64,000 bases of DNA, taken from assembly GCF_006152065.1 (NCBI RefSeq), contig NZ_VDFW01000007.1, forward strand, positions 1-64,000, in the 5' to 3' direction. Under the pieces are notes generated by a model that was not told where the DNA came from, did no database searches, and saw nothing but the letters and a program-made list of their open reading frames with translations. The DNA comes from Amycolatopsis alkalitolerans (GTDB lineage: Bacteria > Actinomycetota > Actinomycetes > Mycobacteriales > Pseudonocardiaceae). This document shows positions 1 through 7,686 of the stretch, one piece after another (position 1 is the first letter of the stretch; every line of letters begins with the position of its first letter). Position numbers and translations under genes: made by a program.

Positions 1-396
1 GGCCTGCAACGCCATCCGCGCCGCCGCCGGATGATCCCCGTTGTAGGGGTCGGCCAGCGGGTGGGTGAGCACGACGGCGGGGTTGACCTCCCGGTAGACG
101 TGCACGATCCGGTCCACCAGCTGCGGTGTCTCGAGCAGCGGATAGTCCCCGGCGTCGAGGAACTCGATCTCCGCCCCGAGCGCCCCGGCCGCGTTGGTGG
201 CCTCCTCGCGCCGGATCGCCTTGATCTGCTCCAGGCTGTGCCCGGCCCGCCACGCCTTGGCCGACTCACCCCGCTCCCCATAGGTCAGGCACAACACCTT
301 CGCCCGGTCCCCGCGAGCGGTGGCCAGCGCGATCGCCCCCGCCGCACGCCACACGAAATCACCTGCATGCGCACTGACCACCAGCAACGAACCCAT
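1..396 (-). CDS. galB: 4-oxalomesaconate hydratase-like PIG-L family protein (partial, C-terminus off the left edge)
   Basis: Only the N-terminal 132 residues are present. The fold is PIG-L, but the usual AHPDD motif is replaced by SAHAGDFVWRAAGA (from residue 8), followed by GERGESAKAWR and HPLADPYNGDHP. These match what I recall of Pseudomonas GalB, which hydrates 4-oxalomesaconate in gallate and protocatechuate 4,5-cleavage. The start is the ATG whose A is at 396. It is divergent from the pabB-ligM-ligAB operon, which fits a shared ring-cleavage pathway. The function is inferred from motif resemblance and neighbourhood; a mycothiol- or sugar-type PIG-L deacetylase is less likely because the metal-binding motif differs. 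Confidence 0.72.
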   Translation of the reverse strand, partial: MGSLLVVSAHAGDFVWRAAGAIALATARGDRAKVLCLTYGERGESAKAWRAGHSLEQIKAIRREEATNAAGALGAEIEFLDAGDYPLLETPQLVDRIVHVYREVNPAVVLTHPLADPYNGDHPAAARMALQA

Positions 397-590
397 AACA
401 GCACCCTAAGAGCGGCGGGCGCCGTAGCACGACCTTCCCGCGACTGGTCTGGCATACGACATTCGACTCGGTCACGCGCGCACCCGCCGGTCGTCCCGGG
501 AACCGTCATCAGGCCGTTTCCGCAGGCCGGGGAACGTTCTAGGGTGCAGGGCATGAACTGTCCACTCCGGACCTGCCAGGTGGCGCGGCG
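397..590. promoter_or_regulatory. divergent promoter region between galB-like gene and pabB operon
   Basis: This 194-bp spacer separates two divergent starts. A possible -10 for the plus strand, TAGGGT, lies at 540-545, but no good -35 is visible. The pabB ribosome site is AGGTGG, about 7 nt before the ATG at 591. I see no clear operator palindrome. Confidence 0.3.
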
Positions 591-1721
591 ATGAGACGGG
601 CGGCCGTTTCCGCGCGGTTCGACGATCTTCGCGCCGGCACCGCGCTGGGCTTCGCCGACCTCGCCTACGACCTGGTGGCTACGCGGCCCGAGCAGGTGCC
701 GCAGGTGCTCGCCGAGGTCGAGCACGCCACCAGGAAGGGCTGGTGGGCGTTCGGGTTCGTCTCCTACGAGGCAGCGCCGGGCCTCGATCCTTCGCTCGTT
801 ACGCGCGAACCGGCGCCAGGGCTGCCGCTTGCGTGGTTCGGCGTGAGCGCGGGGCCCGAACCGGTCCCGGTGCTCAAACCTCCCGATGCGCGCGACTATC
901 GCGTCGGGCGGTGGCGGTACGAGTGGGACGCGGCCCGGCACGCGCGCCAGGTCGGCGAGGTCCGGCGGCGTATCGCCGAGGGCGAGACCTACCAGTGCAA
1001 CCTGACCACGAGGATGACCGCGGCGGCCGAGGGCGACCTGTCCCAGCTTTACGCGGACCTCGCACTCGGGCAGGGCGGCTCGTACAACGCCTACCTGGAC
1101 CTCGGCCGGTACGTGATCGCGAGCGCCAGCCCCGAACTGTTCTTCGCCACCGAAGGCGACCGGATCACCATGCGGCCGATGAAGGGCACGACCCGCCGGG
1201 GACGTACCCCGGCGGAAGACGAGCGGCTCGTCGCCCGGCTGCGGGCGAGTGCCAAGGAACGCGCCGAGAACATCATGATCGTCGACCTCGTGCGCAACGA
1301 CGTCGCGCGGCTGGCCGTCACGGGCAGTGTGACGGTCACCTCACTGTGCCGGCCCGAACGGTACGAGACCGTGCACCAGCTCACCTCCGAGGTGACCGCG
1401 AAGCTCCGGCCCCGCACCGATCTCGTGGAGATCTTCCGGGCACTGTTCCCGTGCGGTTCGGTCACCGGCGCGCCCAAACCCCGCACGATGCGGCTTATCC
1501 GCGAGCTGGAGGACTCCCCGCGCGGCGTCTACTGCGGAGCGATCGGGGTGGCCGGGCCCGCCGGCGCGCGGTTCAGCGTCGCGATCCGCACCCAGGCGAT
1601 CGACCGCGACACGGGCATCGCCACCTACGGCACCGGCGGCGGGATCACCTGGAGCTCCCGCGCGGACGCCGAATACGCCGAGCTGGAGGCGAAGGCCGCG
1701 GTGCTCACCGCACGGGTCTGA
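591..1721 (+). CDS. pabB: aminodeoxychorismate synthase component I
   Basis: This 376-residue chorismate-binding enzyme converts chorismate plus ammonia to 4-amino-4-deoxychorismate, the precursor of p-aminobenzoate and folate. PELFF is at 181-185 and ENIMIVDLVRNDV and FPCGSVTGAPK follow in family order. MKGT at 197-200 carries the lysine that marks PabB; anthranilate and isochorismate synthases usually have alanine there. The glutaminase partner PabA and the lyase PabC are not in the window. The gene sits 120 bp upstream of a THF-dependent O-demethylase and three C1-THF enzymes, so it may boost folate supply for that pathway (inference). Housekeeping PabB is the alternative. Confidence 0.85.
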   Translation: MRRAAVSARFDDLRAGTALGFADLAYDLVATRPEQVPQVLAEVEHATRKGWWAFGFVSYEAAPGLDPSLVTREPAPGLPLAWFGVSAGPEPVPVLKPPDARDYRVGRWRYEWDAARHARQVGEVRRRIAEGETYQCNLTTRMTAAAEGDLSQLYADLALGQGGSYNAYLDLGRYVIASASPELFFATEGDRITMRPMKGTTRRGRTPAEDERLVARLRASAKERAENIMIVDLVRNDVARLAVTGSVTVTSLCRPERYETVHQLTSEVTAKLRPRTDLVEIFRALFPCGSVTGAPKPRTMRLIRELEDSPRGVYCGAIGVAGPAGARFSVAIRTQAIDRDTGIATYGTGGGITWSSRADAEYAELEAKAAVLTARV

Positions 1722-1841
1722 CAGCACGGGTGTTGGTCATTTGTCGCGGTCAATTCCGTTCCGATGCCGGACGAAACGAGCCGCCTCCTCGGCTGTACTG
1801 GGCTGGCGGGGTATCCCGCGTAGAGGAGGTAATGCCTAGTC

Positions 1842-3185
1842 ATGGGTGCCGAGAGTCTCGAGGCCGCCATCGGCCGCGCCGGATCCGCGGTCGCGCTGCT
1901 GCGGAACTCGGCGGTGCGGCCGCACACCTTCCCGGTGGCGCCGGAGTTCACGAACTGGCGATCCGAGCAGCAAGCGTGGCGCACCTCCTGCGCCCTGCTC
2001 GACCAGTCGCACCATATGACCGACCTGTACCTGTCCGGTCCGGACGCGCTGAAGCTGCTGACCGCGTACGGAGTGAACAGCTTCGCGGACTTCGGCCCGG
2101 GCAAGGCGAAGCAGTACGTCGCGGTGAACGCCGAGGGCTACTTCATCGGCGACGCGATCCTCTTCCATCTTTCCGGCGGGAACTTCGACCTCGTCGGTCA
2201 CCCGACCGTCCTGGACTGGCTGCAGTACCAGGCCGAGACCGGCGGCTACGACGTCACGCTGGAGCGGGACGACAACTCCGCGGAGCGGGCATCGGGCCCG
2301 CCGAAGGTCTACCGCTACGAACTGCAGGGGCCGAACGCGAAGGCCCTCGTCGAGGAGCTGACCGGCGAACCGCTGCCCGGCGTGAAGTTCTTCCACACCA
2401 TCGAATTCACCATCGCCGGGCACCGGGTGCGTGCGCTGCGTCACGGGATGGCGGCCCAGCCCGGGTTCGAGCTGTTCGGTCCGTGGGCCGAAGGGGAGAA
2501 GGTCCTGCGGGGTATCCTGGAGGCAGGTGAACGGTTCGGTCTCGTCCGCGCCGGAGCCAAAGCCTACTCGACGGCGAACCTCGAATCGGGCTGGATCCCC
2601 GCCGTGGTGCCCGCCGTGTTCGGGCCCGCCGAGCGCGGGTACCGGGAATGGCTCCCGGCCGGCGCGCTCGGTTCGCTCGGCGGCAGCTTCGACCCGGCCG
2701 ATATCACCGACTACTACTTCACGCCCTACGAACTCGGCTACGGCAAGACGGTCAGGTTCGACCACGAGTTCACCGGGCGTGCGGCACTGCAGCGAATGGA
2801 GCCGAGCCGCGAAAAGGTCACGCTCGTCTGGCACGCGGAGGACGTCGCCGCCGCGGTCCGGGCGCTGTGCGAGCCGGGGCTCCCGGCGAAGTACATCGAC
2901 CTGCCGAAGGCGCGATACGCCTTCTACCAGGCGGACAAGGTGCTGGCCGGTGACCGGCTCGCCGGTGTCTCGACCGACGTCGGCTACCTCACGAACGCCC
3001 ACGCCTTCGTGTCCCTCGCGGTCGTCGACAAGGCGGTGAGCGAACCGGGCAGCCAGGTCACGGTGGTCTGGGGCGAGGAGCCGAATTCGGCGAAGCCCGC
3101 GATCGAACCCCACCGGCAGGTGCGGATCCGCGCGACGGTCGCGCCCGTGCCCTTCGCCGCCCACGAGTCCTACCGCAAGCCCTGA
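1842..3185 (+). CDS. ligM: THF-dependent aryl O-demethylase (LigM/DesA type, GcvT fold)
   Basis: This 447-residue protein has the aminomethyltransferase (GcvT) fold but resembles the vanillate and syringate O-demethylases LigM and DesA. DQSHHMTD begins at residue 54 and SGPDALKLL follows. The length fits LigM/DesA (about 470) better than GcvT (about 370). Such enzymes move the methyl group of a methoxy-aromatic acid to THF, giving 5-methyl-THF and a catechol or gallate-type product. It is followed directly by MetF, PurU, FolD and LigAB, which process both products. GAGGAGG lies 12 nt before the ATG, longer than usual; an in-frame stop at 1830 rules out a start between the two. Substrate (vanillate, syringate or 3-O-methylgallate) cannot be decided here. 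Confidence 0.82.
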   Translation: MGAESLEAAIGRAGSAVALLRNSAVRPHTFPVAPEFTNWRSEQQAWRTSCALLDQSHHMTDLYLSGPDALKLLTAYGVNSFADFGPGKAKQYVAVNAEGYFIGDAILFHLSGGNFDLVGHPTVLDWLQYQAETGGYDVTLERDDNSAERASGPPKVYRYELQGPNAKALVEELTGEPLPGVKFFHTIEFTIAGHRVRALRHGMAAQPGFELFGPWAEGEKVLRGILEAGERFGLVRAGAKAYSTANLESGWIPAVVPAVFGPAERGYREWLPAGALGSLGGSFDPADITDYYFTPYELGYGKTVRFDHEFTGRAALQRMEPSREKVTLVWHAEDVAAAVRALCEPGLPAKYIDLPKARYAFYQADKVLAGDRLAGVSTDVGYLTNAHAFVSLAVVDKAVSEPGSQVTVVWGEEPNSAKPAIEPHRQVRIRATVAPVPFAAHESYRKP

Positions 3186-3208
3186 ACCCCTTTCCCCACG
3201 CAGACGGG

Positions 3209-4096
3209 ATGCTGGAAATGACGAACCCCCGCCGGGAGGCCGCCGGCAACTCGCGCCGGCGCGCGAAACTCGCCGAACTCGTGCGCACCATGAGCTACGA
3301 GGTGATGCCGTTCAAGAAGACCGAGGAGGACGTGCTCGCCTTCGTGCCCAAGACGGTGCCGCTCACCGTCACGGTCACCGAGGCGAAGGGGATCGAGACG
3401 ACACTGAGCCTGTCCGAACGCCTGCTCGGGCACGGCTACCAGGTCTCGCCACACCTGCCGGCCCGCCAGTTCGTCGACGAGAAGCACGTCGCCGATGTGG
3501 TGGCGCGGCTGAGCGAAGGCGGGTTCACGTCGGTGTTCGTCATCGGTGGCGACGCGCCGGAACCGGCCGGAAAGTTCACCGACGCGTACTCGCTGCTGCA
3601 GGAGATGGAGGCAGCGGGGCATCCGTTCCGCCAGGTCGGCGTCGGGGGCTATCCCGAGGGCCACGGGAAGATCCCGCAGGAGGCGATCGACCTGGCGCTC
3701 AAGCAGAAGGCGCCGCTGGCGACACGCGTGCTCACGCAGATCTGTTTCGACGCCGCGAAAACCGCGTCGTGGGCGGCCGGGATCGCGAGCGCGGGGGTGG
3801 ACCTGCCGGTGTTCGTGGGGATGCCGGGGCCGGTGAACCGCCAGAAGCTGATGCGGATCTCGGCCGGGATCGGGCTCGGGCAGTCGGCGCGGTTCCTGCA
3901 GAAGCAGCAGAGCATGCTGTGGCGGTTCCTGCTGCCCGGCGGCTACCGCCCGTCGAAGTTCGCCCGGCGGCTCGCCATCGCGGCGCCGAAGACCAGGAAC
4001 AACATCAGCGGGCTGCACATCTTCACCTTCAACGAGCTTCGCGGAACCGAGCAGTGGCGCCAGGAGATGCTGGCCGCCGTGTCCGAAAAGGATTGA
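3209..4096 (+). CDS. metF: methylenetetrahydrofolate reductase-like protein
   Basis: This 295-residue protein belongs to the MetF family. It would interconvert 5-methyl-THF and 5,10-methylene-THF through a flavin; here the oxidative direction would drain the methyl group delivered by LigM. Visible family features are a folate-barrel core with SYEVMPFK near the N-terminus and a FVIGGDAPEPAG turn near residue 110. It starts 23 bp after ligM and ends 1 bp before purU. An in-frame ATG at 3221 is an alternative start. The sequence looks like the MetF group found beside ligM in sphingomonads rather than the classical E. coli form, so direction and cofactor are inferred from context. Confidence 0.78.
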   Translation: MLEMTNPRREAAGNSRRRAKLAELVRTMSYEVMPFKKTEEDVLAFVPKTVPLTVTVTEAKGIETTLSLSERLLGHGYQVSPHLPARQFVDEKHVADVVARLSEGGFTSVFVIGGDAPEPAGKFTDAYSLLQEMEAAGHPFRQVGVGGYPEGHGKIPQEAIDLALKQKAPLATRVLTQICFDAAKTASWAAGIASAGVDLPVFVGMPGPVNRQKLMRISAGIGLGQSARFLQKQQSMLWRFLLPGGYRPSKFARRLAIAAPKTRNNISGLHIFTFNELRGTEQWRQEMLAAVSEKD

Positions 4097-4097
4097 T

Positions 4098-4955
4098 ATG
4101 AACGAGGACTACGGTCGCCTGATCGTGCAAGGCGCCGACCGGCCGGGCATCGTCTCGAGCGTGTCGACCGTGCTGGCCGAGCAGGGCGCGAACATCGTCG
4201 CATTGGACCAGACCTCGAGCGACCCTTCGGGCGGGCGGTTCTTCCAGCGCACGGTCTTCCACCTGCCCGATCTGTCCACGCGGCTGGCCGAGCTCGATCA
4301 CGCACTCGAACAGAAGCTCACGGACGAGTTCGGCCTCAGCTACCGGCTCGTGGAAGTCAAGCGGCACAAGCGGGTCGCCATCTTGGTGTCCAAAGCGGAC
4401 CACTGCCTGCTGGACCTGTTGTGGCGGCAGCGCCGCGGCGAACTGCACATGAGCATCCCGATGGTCATCTCCAACCATCCGGACCTCGGCGACGACGTCC
4501 GGCAGTTCGGCATCCCGTTCTTCCACGTCCCGGTGGAGAAGGACAAGAAGGCGATCGCGGAGAAGGAACATCTCAACCTGCTCAAGGGCAACGTCGATCT
4601 GGTCGTGCTGGCCCGGTACATGCAGATCGTGTCGGGGGAGTTCCTCGACGATGTCGGCGTACCGGTGATCAACATCCACCATTCGTTCCTGCCGGCGTTC
4701 ATGGGCGCGGGCCCGTACCAGCGGGCGAAGGAACGCGGCGTCAAGCTGGTCGGCGCCACGGCGCACTACGTGACCGAGGACCTCGACGAGGGCCCGATCA
4801 TCGAGCAGGACGTGATCCGGGTGTCGCACCGGGAGTCCGCGCGCGAGTTGCAGCGCAAGGGCGCCGACGTCGAGCGGCTCGTGCTCTCGCGCGCGGTCGC
4901 GTGGCACCTCGACGACCGCGTCATCCGCGACGGCAACACGACAGTGGTGTTCTAG
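4098..4955 (+). CDS. purU: formyltetrahydrofolate deformylase
   Basis: This 285-residue enzyme hydrolyses 10-formyl-THF to formate and THF. An N-terminal ACT domain (about residues 4-80, GADRPGIVSSVS) precedes a formyltransferase domain with SNHPD, ARYMQIVS and NIHHSFLPAF. By alignment with GART-type enzymes the catalytic set is N192, H194 and D230 (in DLDEGPII). In this operon it would release the former methoxy carbon as formate and return free THF to LigM. Sphingobium SYK-6 has the ATP-forming LigH (formyl-THF synthetase) at the equivalent step; no such gene lies in this window. The stop overlaps the folD GTG by one base. Confidence 0.9.
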   Translation: MNEDYGRLIVQGADRPGIVSSVSTVLAEQGANIVALDQTSSDPSGGRFFQRTVFHLPDLSTRLAELDHALEQKLTDEFGLSYRLVEVKRHKRVAILVSKADHCLLDLLWRQRRGELHMSIPMVISNHPDLGDDVRQFGIPFFHVPVEKDKKAIAEKEHLNLLKGNVDLVVLARYMQIVSGEFLDDVGVPVINIHHSFLPAFMGAGPYQRAKERGVKLVGATAHYVTEDLDEGPIIEQDVIRVSHRESARELQRKGADVERLVLSRAVAWHLDDRVIRDGNTTVVF

Positions 4956-5779
4956 TGGCCGCGGAGATTCTCGACGGCCGGGCCGTCTCGGCGAAGATCC
5001 TCGACCTGGTGACGAAGGACGTCGCCGACCTGGGGCGCAAACCGGTGCTCGCGACCGTCCTGGTCGGGGACGATCCGGCCTCGCGCACGTATGTCCGGAT
5101 GAAGGCCGGCCGCTGCGCGAAGGTCGGCATGGAGTCGCGGCGGATCGAACTGCCCGGACAGACCACGACCGCGGAGCTGGTGGCGCGGATCCGGGAGTTG
5201 TCGGACGATCCGTCGGTCGACGGGATCCTGCTGCAACACCCGGTGCCGCACCAGATCGACGAGCGTGCCGCGTTCGAGGCGATCGCGCCGGAGAAGGACG
5301 TCGACGGCGTCACGCGGACCTCGTTCGCGATGATGGCCTTCGACGAGGGCGGGTTCGCCTCGGCCACCCCGGGCGGCATCATGGCACTGCTCGACGCCTA
5401 TGAGATTCCCTTGTCCGGCAAGCACGCGGTCGTCGTGGGCCGCAGCCCGATCCTCGGCAAACCGGCCGGCTTGCTGCTGCTCGCGCGCGACGCGACCGTC
5501 ACCTACTGCCACTCGCGCACCACCGATCTGCCCGCACGCGTCGCCGAGGCCGACATCCTGGTCGCCGCGGTGGGCCGGCCCGCGCTCATCCGCGGGAACT
5601 GGATCAAACGCGGCGCTGTCGTCATCGACGCCGGCTACGCGGACAACACCGGCGACGTCGAGTACGAAGCCGCCGCGGAACGCGCCTCGTTCATCACCCC
5701 CGTGCCCGGCGGCGTCGGTCCCATGACCATCGCCGTCCTGCTCGCGCAGACCGCGCGGGCGGCACGGCAGAAAAAATGA
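4955..5779 (+). CDS. folD: bifunctional methylene-THF dehydrogenase / methenyl-THF cyclohydrolase
   Basis: This 274-residue FolD oxidises 5,10-methylene-THF to methenyl-THF and hydrolyses that to 10-formyl-THF, linking MetF to PurU. Visible are the catalytic Y46 and K50 (YVRMK), the nucleotide-binding stretch GRSPILGKPAG and the C-terminal PVPGGVGPMT motif. The GTG at 4955 shares a base with the purU stop, and the reading frame open upstream of it is not FolD-like. The stop at 5777-5779 overlaps a possible ligA ATG. Most actinomycetes carry a separate housekeeping folD, so this copy may be dedicated to the demethylation operon (inference). Confidence 0.92.
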   Translation: MAAEILDGRAVSAKILDLVTKDVADLGRKPVLATVLVGDDPASRTYVRMKAGRCAKVGMESRRIELPGQTTTAELVARIRELSDDPSVDGILLQHPVPHQIDERAAFEAIAPEKDVDGVTRTSFAMMAFDEGGFASATPGGIMALLDAYEIPLSGKHAVVVGRSPILGKPAGLLLLARDATVTYCHSRTTDLPARVAEADILVAAVGRPALIRGNWIKRGAVVIDAGYADNTGDVEYEAAAERASFITPVPGGVGPMTIAVLLAQTARAARQKK

Positions 5780-6147
5780 GAAAGAGGCGGATGGCTCAGG
5801 CTATGACTCAAGCACAGGACAACTACGTGCTGGGGCTGGAAGAGAACAGACGCGGGCTCGCGCTCAACCGGATGTGCGGTTCGCTCAAGCACGCCGGCAA
5901 CCGCGCGAAGTTCAGCGAGGACGAGGCGGCCTACTGCGACGCCTACGGGCTCACCCCCGCGCAGAAGAAGGCCGTGCTGGAACGGGACTGGACCGGCATG
6001 CTGGACCTCGGCGCGTCCATCTTCTACACCTTCAAACTCGCCACGCTGGACCGGAAGTCGATCCAGTACCTCGGCGGTGTGTTCACCGGTATGACGGCCG
6101 AGGAGTTCACGGCCGAGCTGCGCGCCGGAGGGCGGCGGTTTGGCTGA
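5776..6147 (+). CDS. ligA: protocatechuate 4,5-dioxygenase alpha subunit
   Basis: This small (about 110-123 residues) LigA-family subunit pairs with LigB to form the extradiol 4,5-dioxygenase. Core features are NRMCGSLKHAGNR, the EAAYCDAYGLTPAQKKAVLERDW block and FTGMTAEEF near the C-terminus. The start is uncertain: ATG 5776 overlaps the folD stop (ATGA), ATG 5791 follows AAAGAGG at a short spacing, and ATG 5803 begins MTQAQDNYVLG, the first conserved residues. It overlaps ligB by 8 bp. Separate alpha and beta genes argue for protocatechuate dioxygenase over the fused gallate dioxygenases GalA/DesB. Confidence 0.88.
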   Translation: MRKRRMAQAMTQAQDNYVLGLEENRRGLALNRMCGSLKHAGNRAKFSEDEAAYCDAYGLTPAQKKAVLERDWTGMLDLGASIFYTFKLATLDRKSIQYLGGVFTGMTAEEFTAELRAGGRRFG

Positions 6148-6991
6148 GGTCATCTGGGGCCTCGCGACTTCGCACGTGCCCTCCATCGGTGCGGCGATGG
6201 ACAACCACAAGACCGGGGACCCGTACTGGAAGCCGCTTTTCGACGGGTACGCGCCCGCGCGCGAGTGGATGGCGGAGCACACGCCCGACGTCGCGGTGAT
6301 CGTGTACAACGACCACGCGAACGCCGTCGATCTCGATCTCGTGCCGACCTTCGCGATCGGCACCGCGCCGCACTACGGCGTGGCCGACGAGGGCTGGGGC
6401 CGCCGCCCCGTGCCACCGGTGGTGGGTGCGCCGGAACTGAGCGCGCACCTGGTCCGCGAACTGGTGGACGACGAGTTCGACATCGCCACCTTCCACGAGC
6501 TCGACGTGGACCACGGGCTCACCGTCCCGCTTTCGGTGTACTGCCCGGAGCCCGGCGACGCGTGGCCGTGCGCGGTGGTCCCGGTGCTGGTCAACGTGAT
6601 CCAGCATCCGCAGCCGACCGCTTCGCGCTGCTACCGCCTCGGTGAGGCGATCGGGCGGGCGATCCGGTCCTACCCCGGGGATCTCAAAGTCGCCGTGTTC
6701 GGCACCGGCGGCATGTCCCATCAGCTCGCCGGCGGCCGCGCGGGGCTCATCAACGCCGAGTTCGACCGGATGTTCCTGACGGCGATCGAGCACGAGCCCG
6801 AAAAGCTCGCCACGCTGACCCGCGAGGACTACATTCGCGAGGCGGGCACCGAAGGGATCGAGCTGATCATGTGGCTCGTCATGCGGGGCGCGCTGAACCC
6901 GGAGATCACGCGGATCCACGAGACCTACCACGTGCCGGCGTCCAATACCGCGGCGGCACTGGCGCTGTTCGAGAACGGCGGGCAGGCATGA
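6140..6991 (+). CDS. ligB: protocatechuate 4,5-dioxygenase beta subunit (class III extradiol dioxygenase)
   Basis: This 283-residue LigB catalytic subunit cleaves protocatechuate between C4 and C5 to 4-carboxy-2-hydroxymuconate semialdehyde with O2 and Fe(II). Motifs seen are TSHVPS with H12, VYNDHA with H59, GTGGMSHQL with H194, and TEGIELIMW with E241. By comparison with Sphingobium LigB these are two metal histidines, the active-site histidine and the metal glutamate, so catalysis should be intact. The similarity runs end to end. It overlaps ligA upstream and the alpha/beta hydrolase downstream (ATGA). The substrate could be protocatechuate, gallate or 3-O-methylgallate. Confidence 0.92.
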   Translation: MAEVIWGLATSHVPSIGAAMDNHKTGDPYWKPLFDGYAPAREWMAEHTPDVAVIVYNDHANAVDLDLVPTFAIGTAPHYGVADEGWGRRPVPPVVGAPELSAHLVRELVDDEFDIATFHELDVDHGLTVPLSVYCPEPGDAWPCAVVPVLVNVIQHPQPTASRCYRLGEAIGRAIRSYPGDLKVAVFGTGGMSHQLAGGRAGLINAEFDRMFLTAIEHEPEKLATLTREDYIREAGTEGIELIMWLVMRGALNPEITRIHETYHVPASNTAAALALFENGGQA

Positions 6992-7686
6992 GCACTTTCG
7001 TTCTGCTGCACGGGGCCTGGCACGGTGGCTGGGCGTGGCAGCGGGTCGTGCCGCTGCTGCGTGCCGCCGGGCACGAGGTGCATGCCCCGACGCTGACCGG
7101 GGTGAGCGACCGCGCACATCTGCTGAACCCGTCGGTCGGGCTGAGCACGCACGTGCAGGACGTGGTGGCGCTCATCGAGGCTTTCGACGCCGACGACGTG
7201 GTGCTGGTCGGGCACAGCTACGCCGGGCAGGTCGTCACCGGGGTCGCGGACCGGATCCCGGAGCGGCTGTCGCGGCGGGTGTATCTCGACGCGTTCGTCG
7301 GGGACGACGGCGAAGCGGCGATCGGCCTGCTGCCGGCGAAGGTGGCCGGGCACTACCGCGAGTCGGTCGAGGGGCCCGGGTTCGGCTGGCTCATCCCGGT
7401 GCGCTCGCTGCACGTGCTCGGCGTGACCGAAGGGTCCGATGTGGACTGGCTGACCGCGCGCCTGACCCCGCATCCGTGGCTCACCTACACCGAACCGTTG
7501 CGGCTGACCGGTGCTGCCGATCGCGTGCCCGCGGCGTTCGTCGAGTGCACCGACTGGATGCGCGTGTTCTCCCCGCACGCGGAACGGGCCTCCGCGCGCG
7601 GCTGGCCGGTGCGGACCGTCCACACCGGACATGAGGCGATGGTCACCGCACCCAAGGAACTGGCGGACATGCTGATGGAGGTCTGA
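6988..7686 (+). CDS. alpha/beta hydrolase
   Basis: This 232-residue hydrolase resembles the small plant methylesterase / EstC-like group. The oxyanion-hole motif LHGAWHGGWAWQ is at the N-terminus, the nucleophile S77 lies in GHSYAG, and the probable catalytic histidine lies in TGHEAMV near the C-terminus. The start overlaps the ligB stop (ATGA) and the stop overlaps the next ATG, so it is translationally coupled within the aromatic operon. A role in hydrolysing aromatic methyl esters or a ring-cleavage lactone is plausible from position only. Confidence 0.8.
   Translation: MSTFVLLHGAWHGGWAWQRVVPLLRAAGHEVHAPTLTGVSDRAHLLNPSVGLSTHVQDVVALIEAFDADDVVLVGHSYAGQVVTGVADRIPERLSRRVYLDAFVGDDGEAAIGLLPAKVAGHYRESVEGPGFGWLIPVRSLHVLGVTEGSDVDWLTARLTPHPWLTYTEPLRLTGAADRVPAAFVECTDWMRVFSPHAERASARGWPVRTVHTGHEAMVTAPKELADMLMEV

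Noticed and set aside
591..1721. Anthranilate or isochorismate synthase
   Set aside because: The MKGT lysine is characteristic of PabB, and no trp or siderophore genes are adjacent.
1842..3185. Glycine cleavage T protein (GcvT)
   Set aside because: Length and the DQSHHMTD/SGPDALKLL motifs fit LigM/DesA better, and no gcvH or gcvP is nearby while aromatic and C1 genes are.
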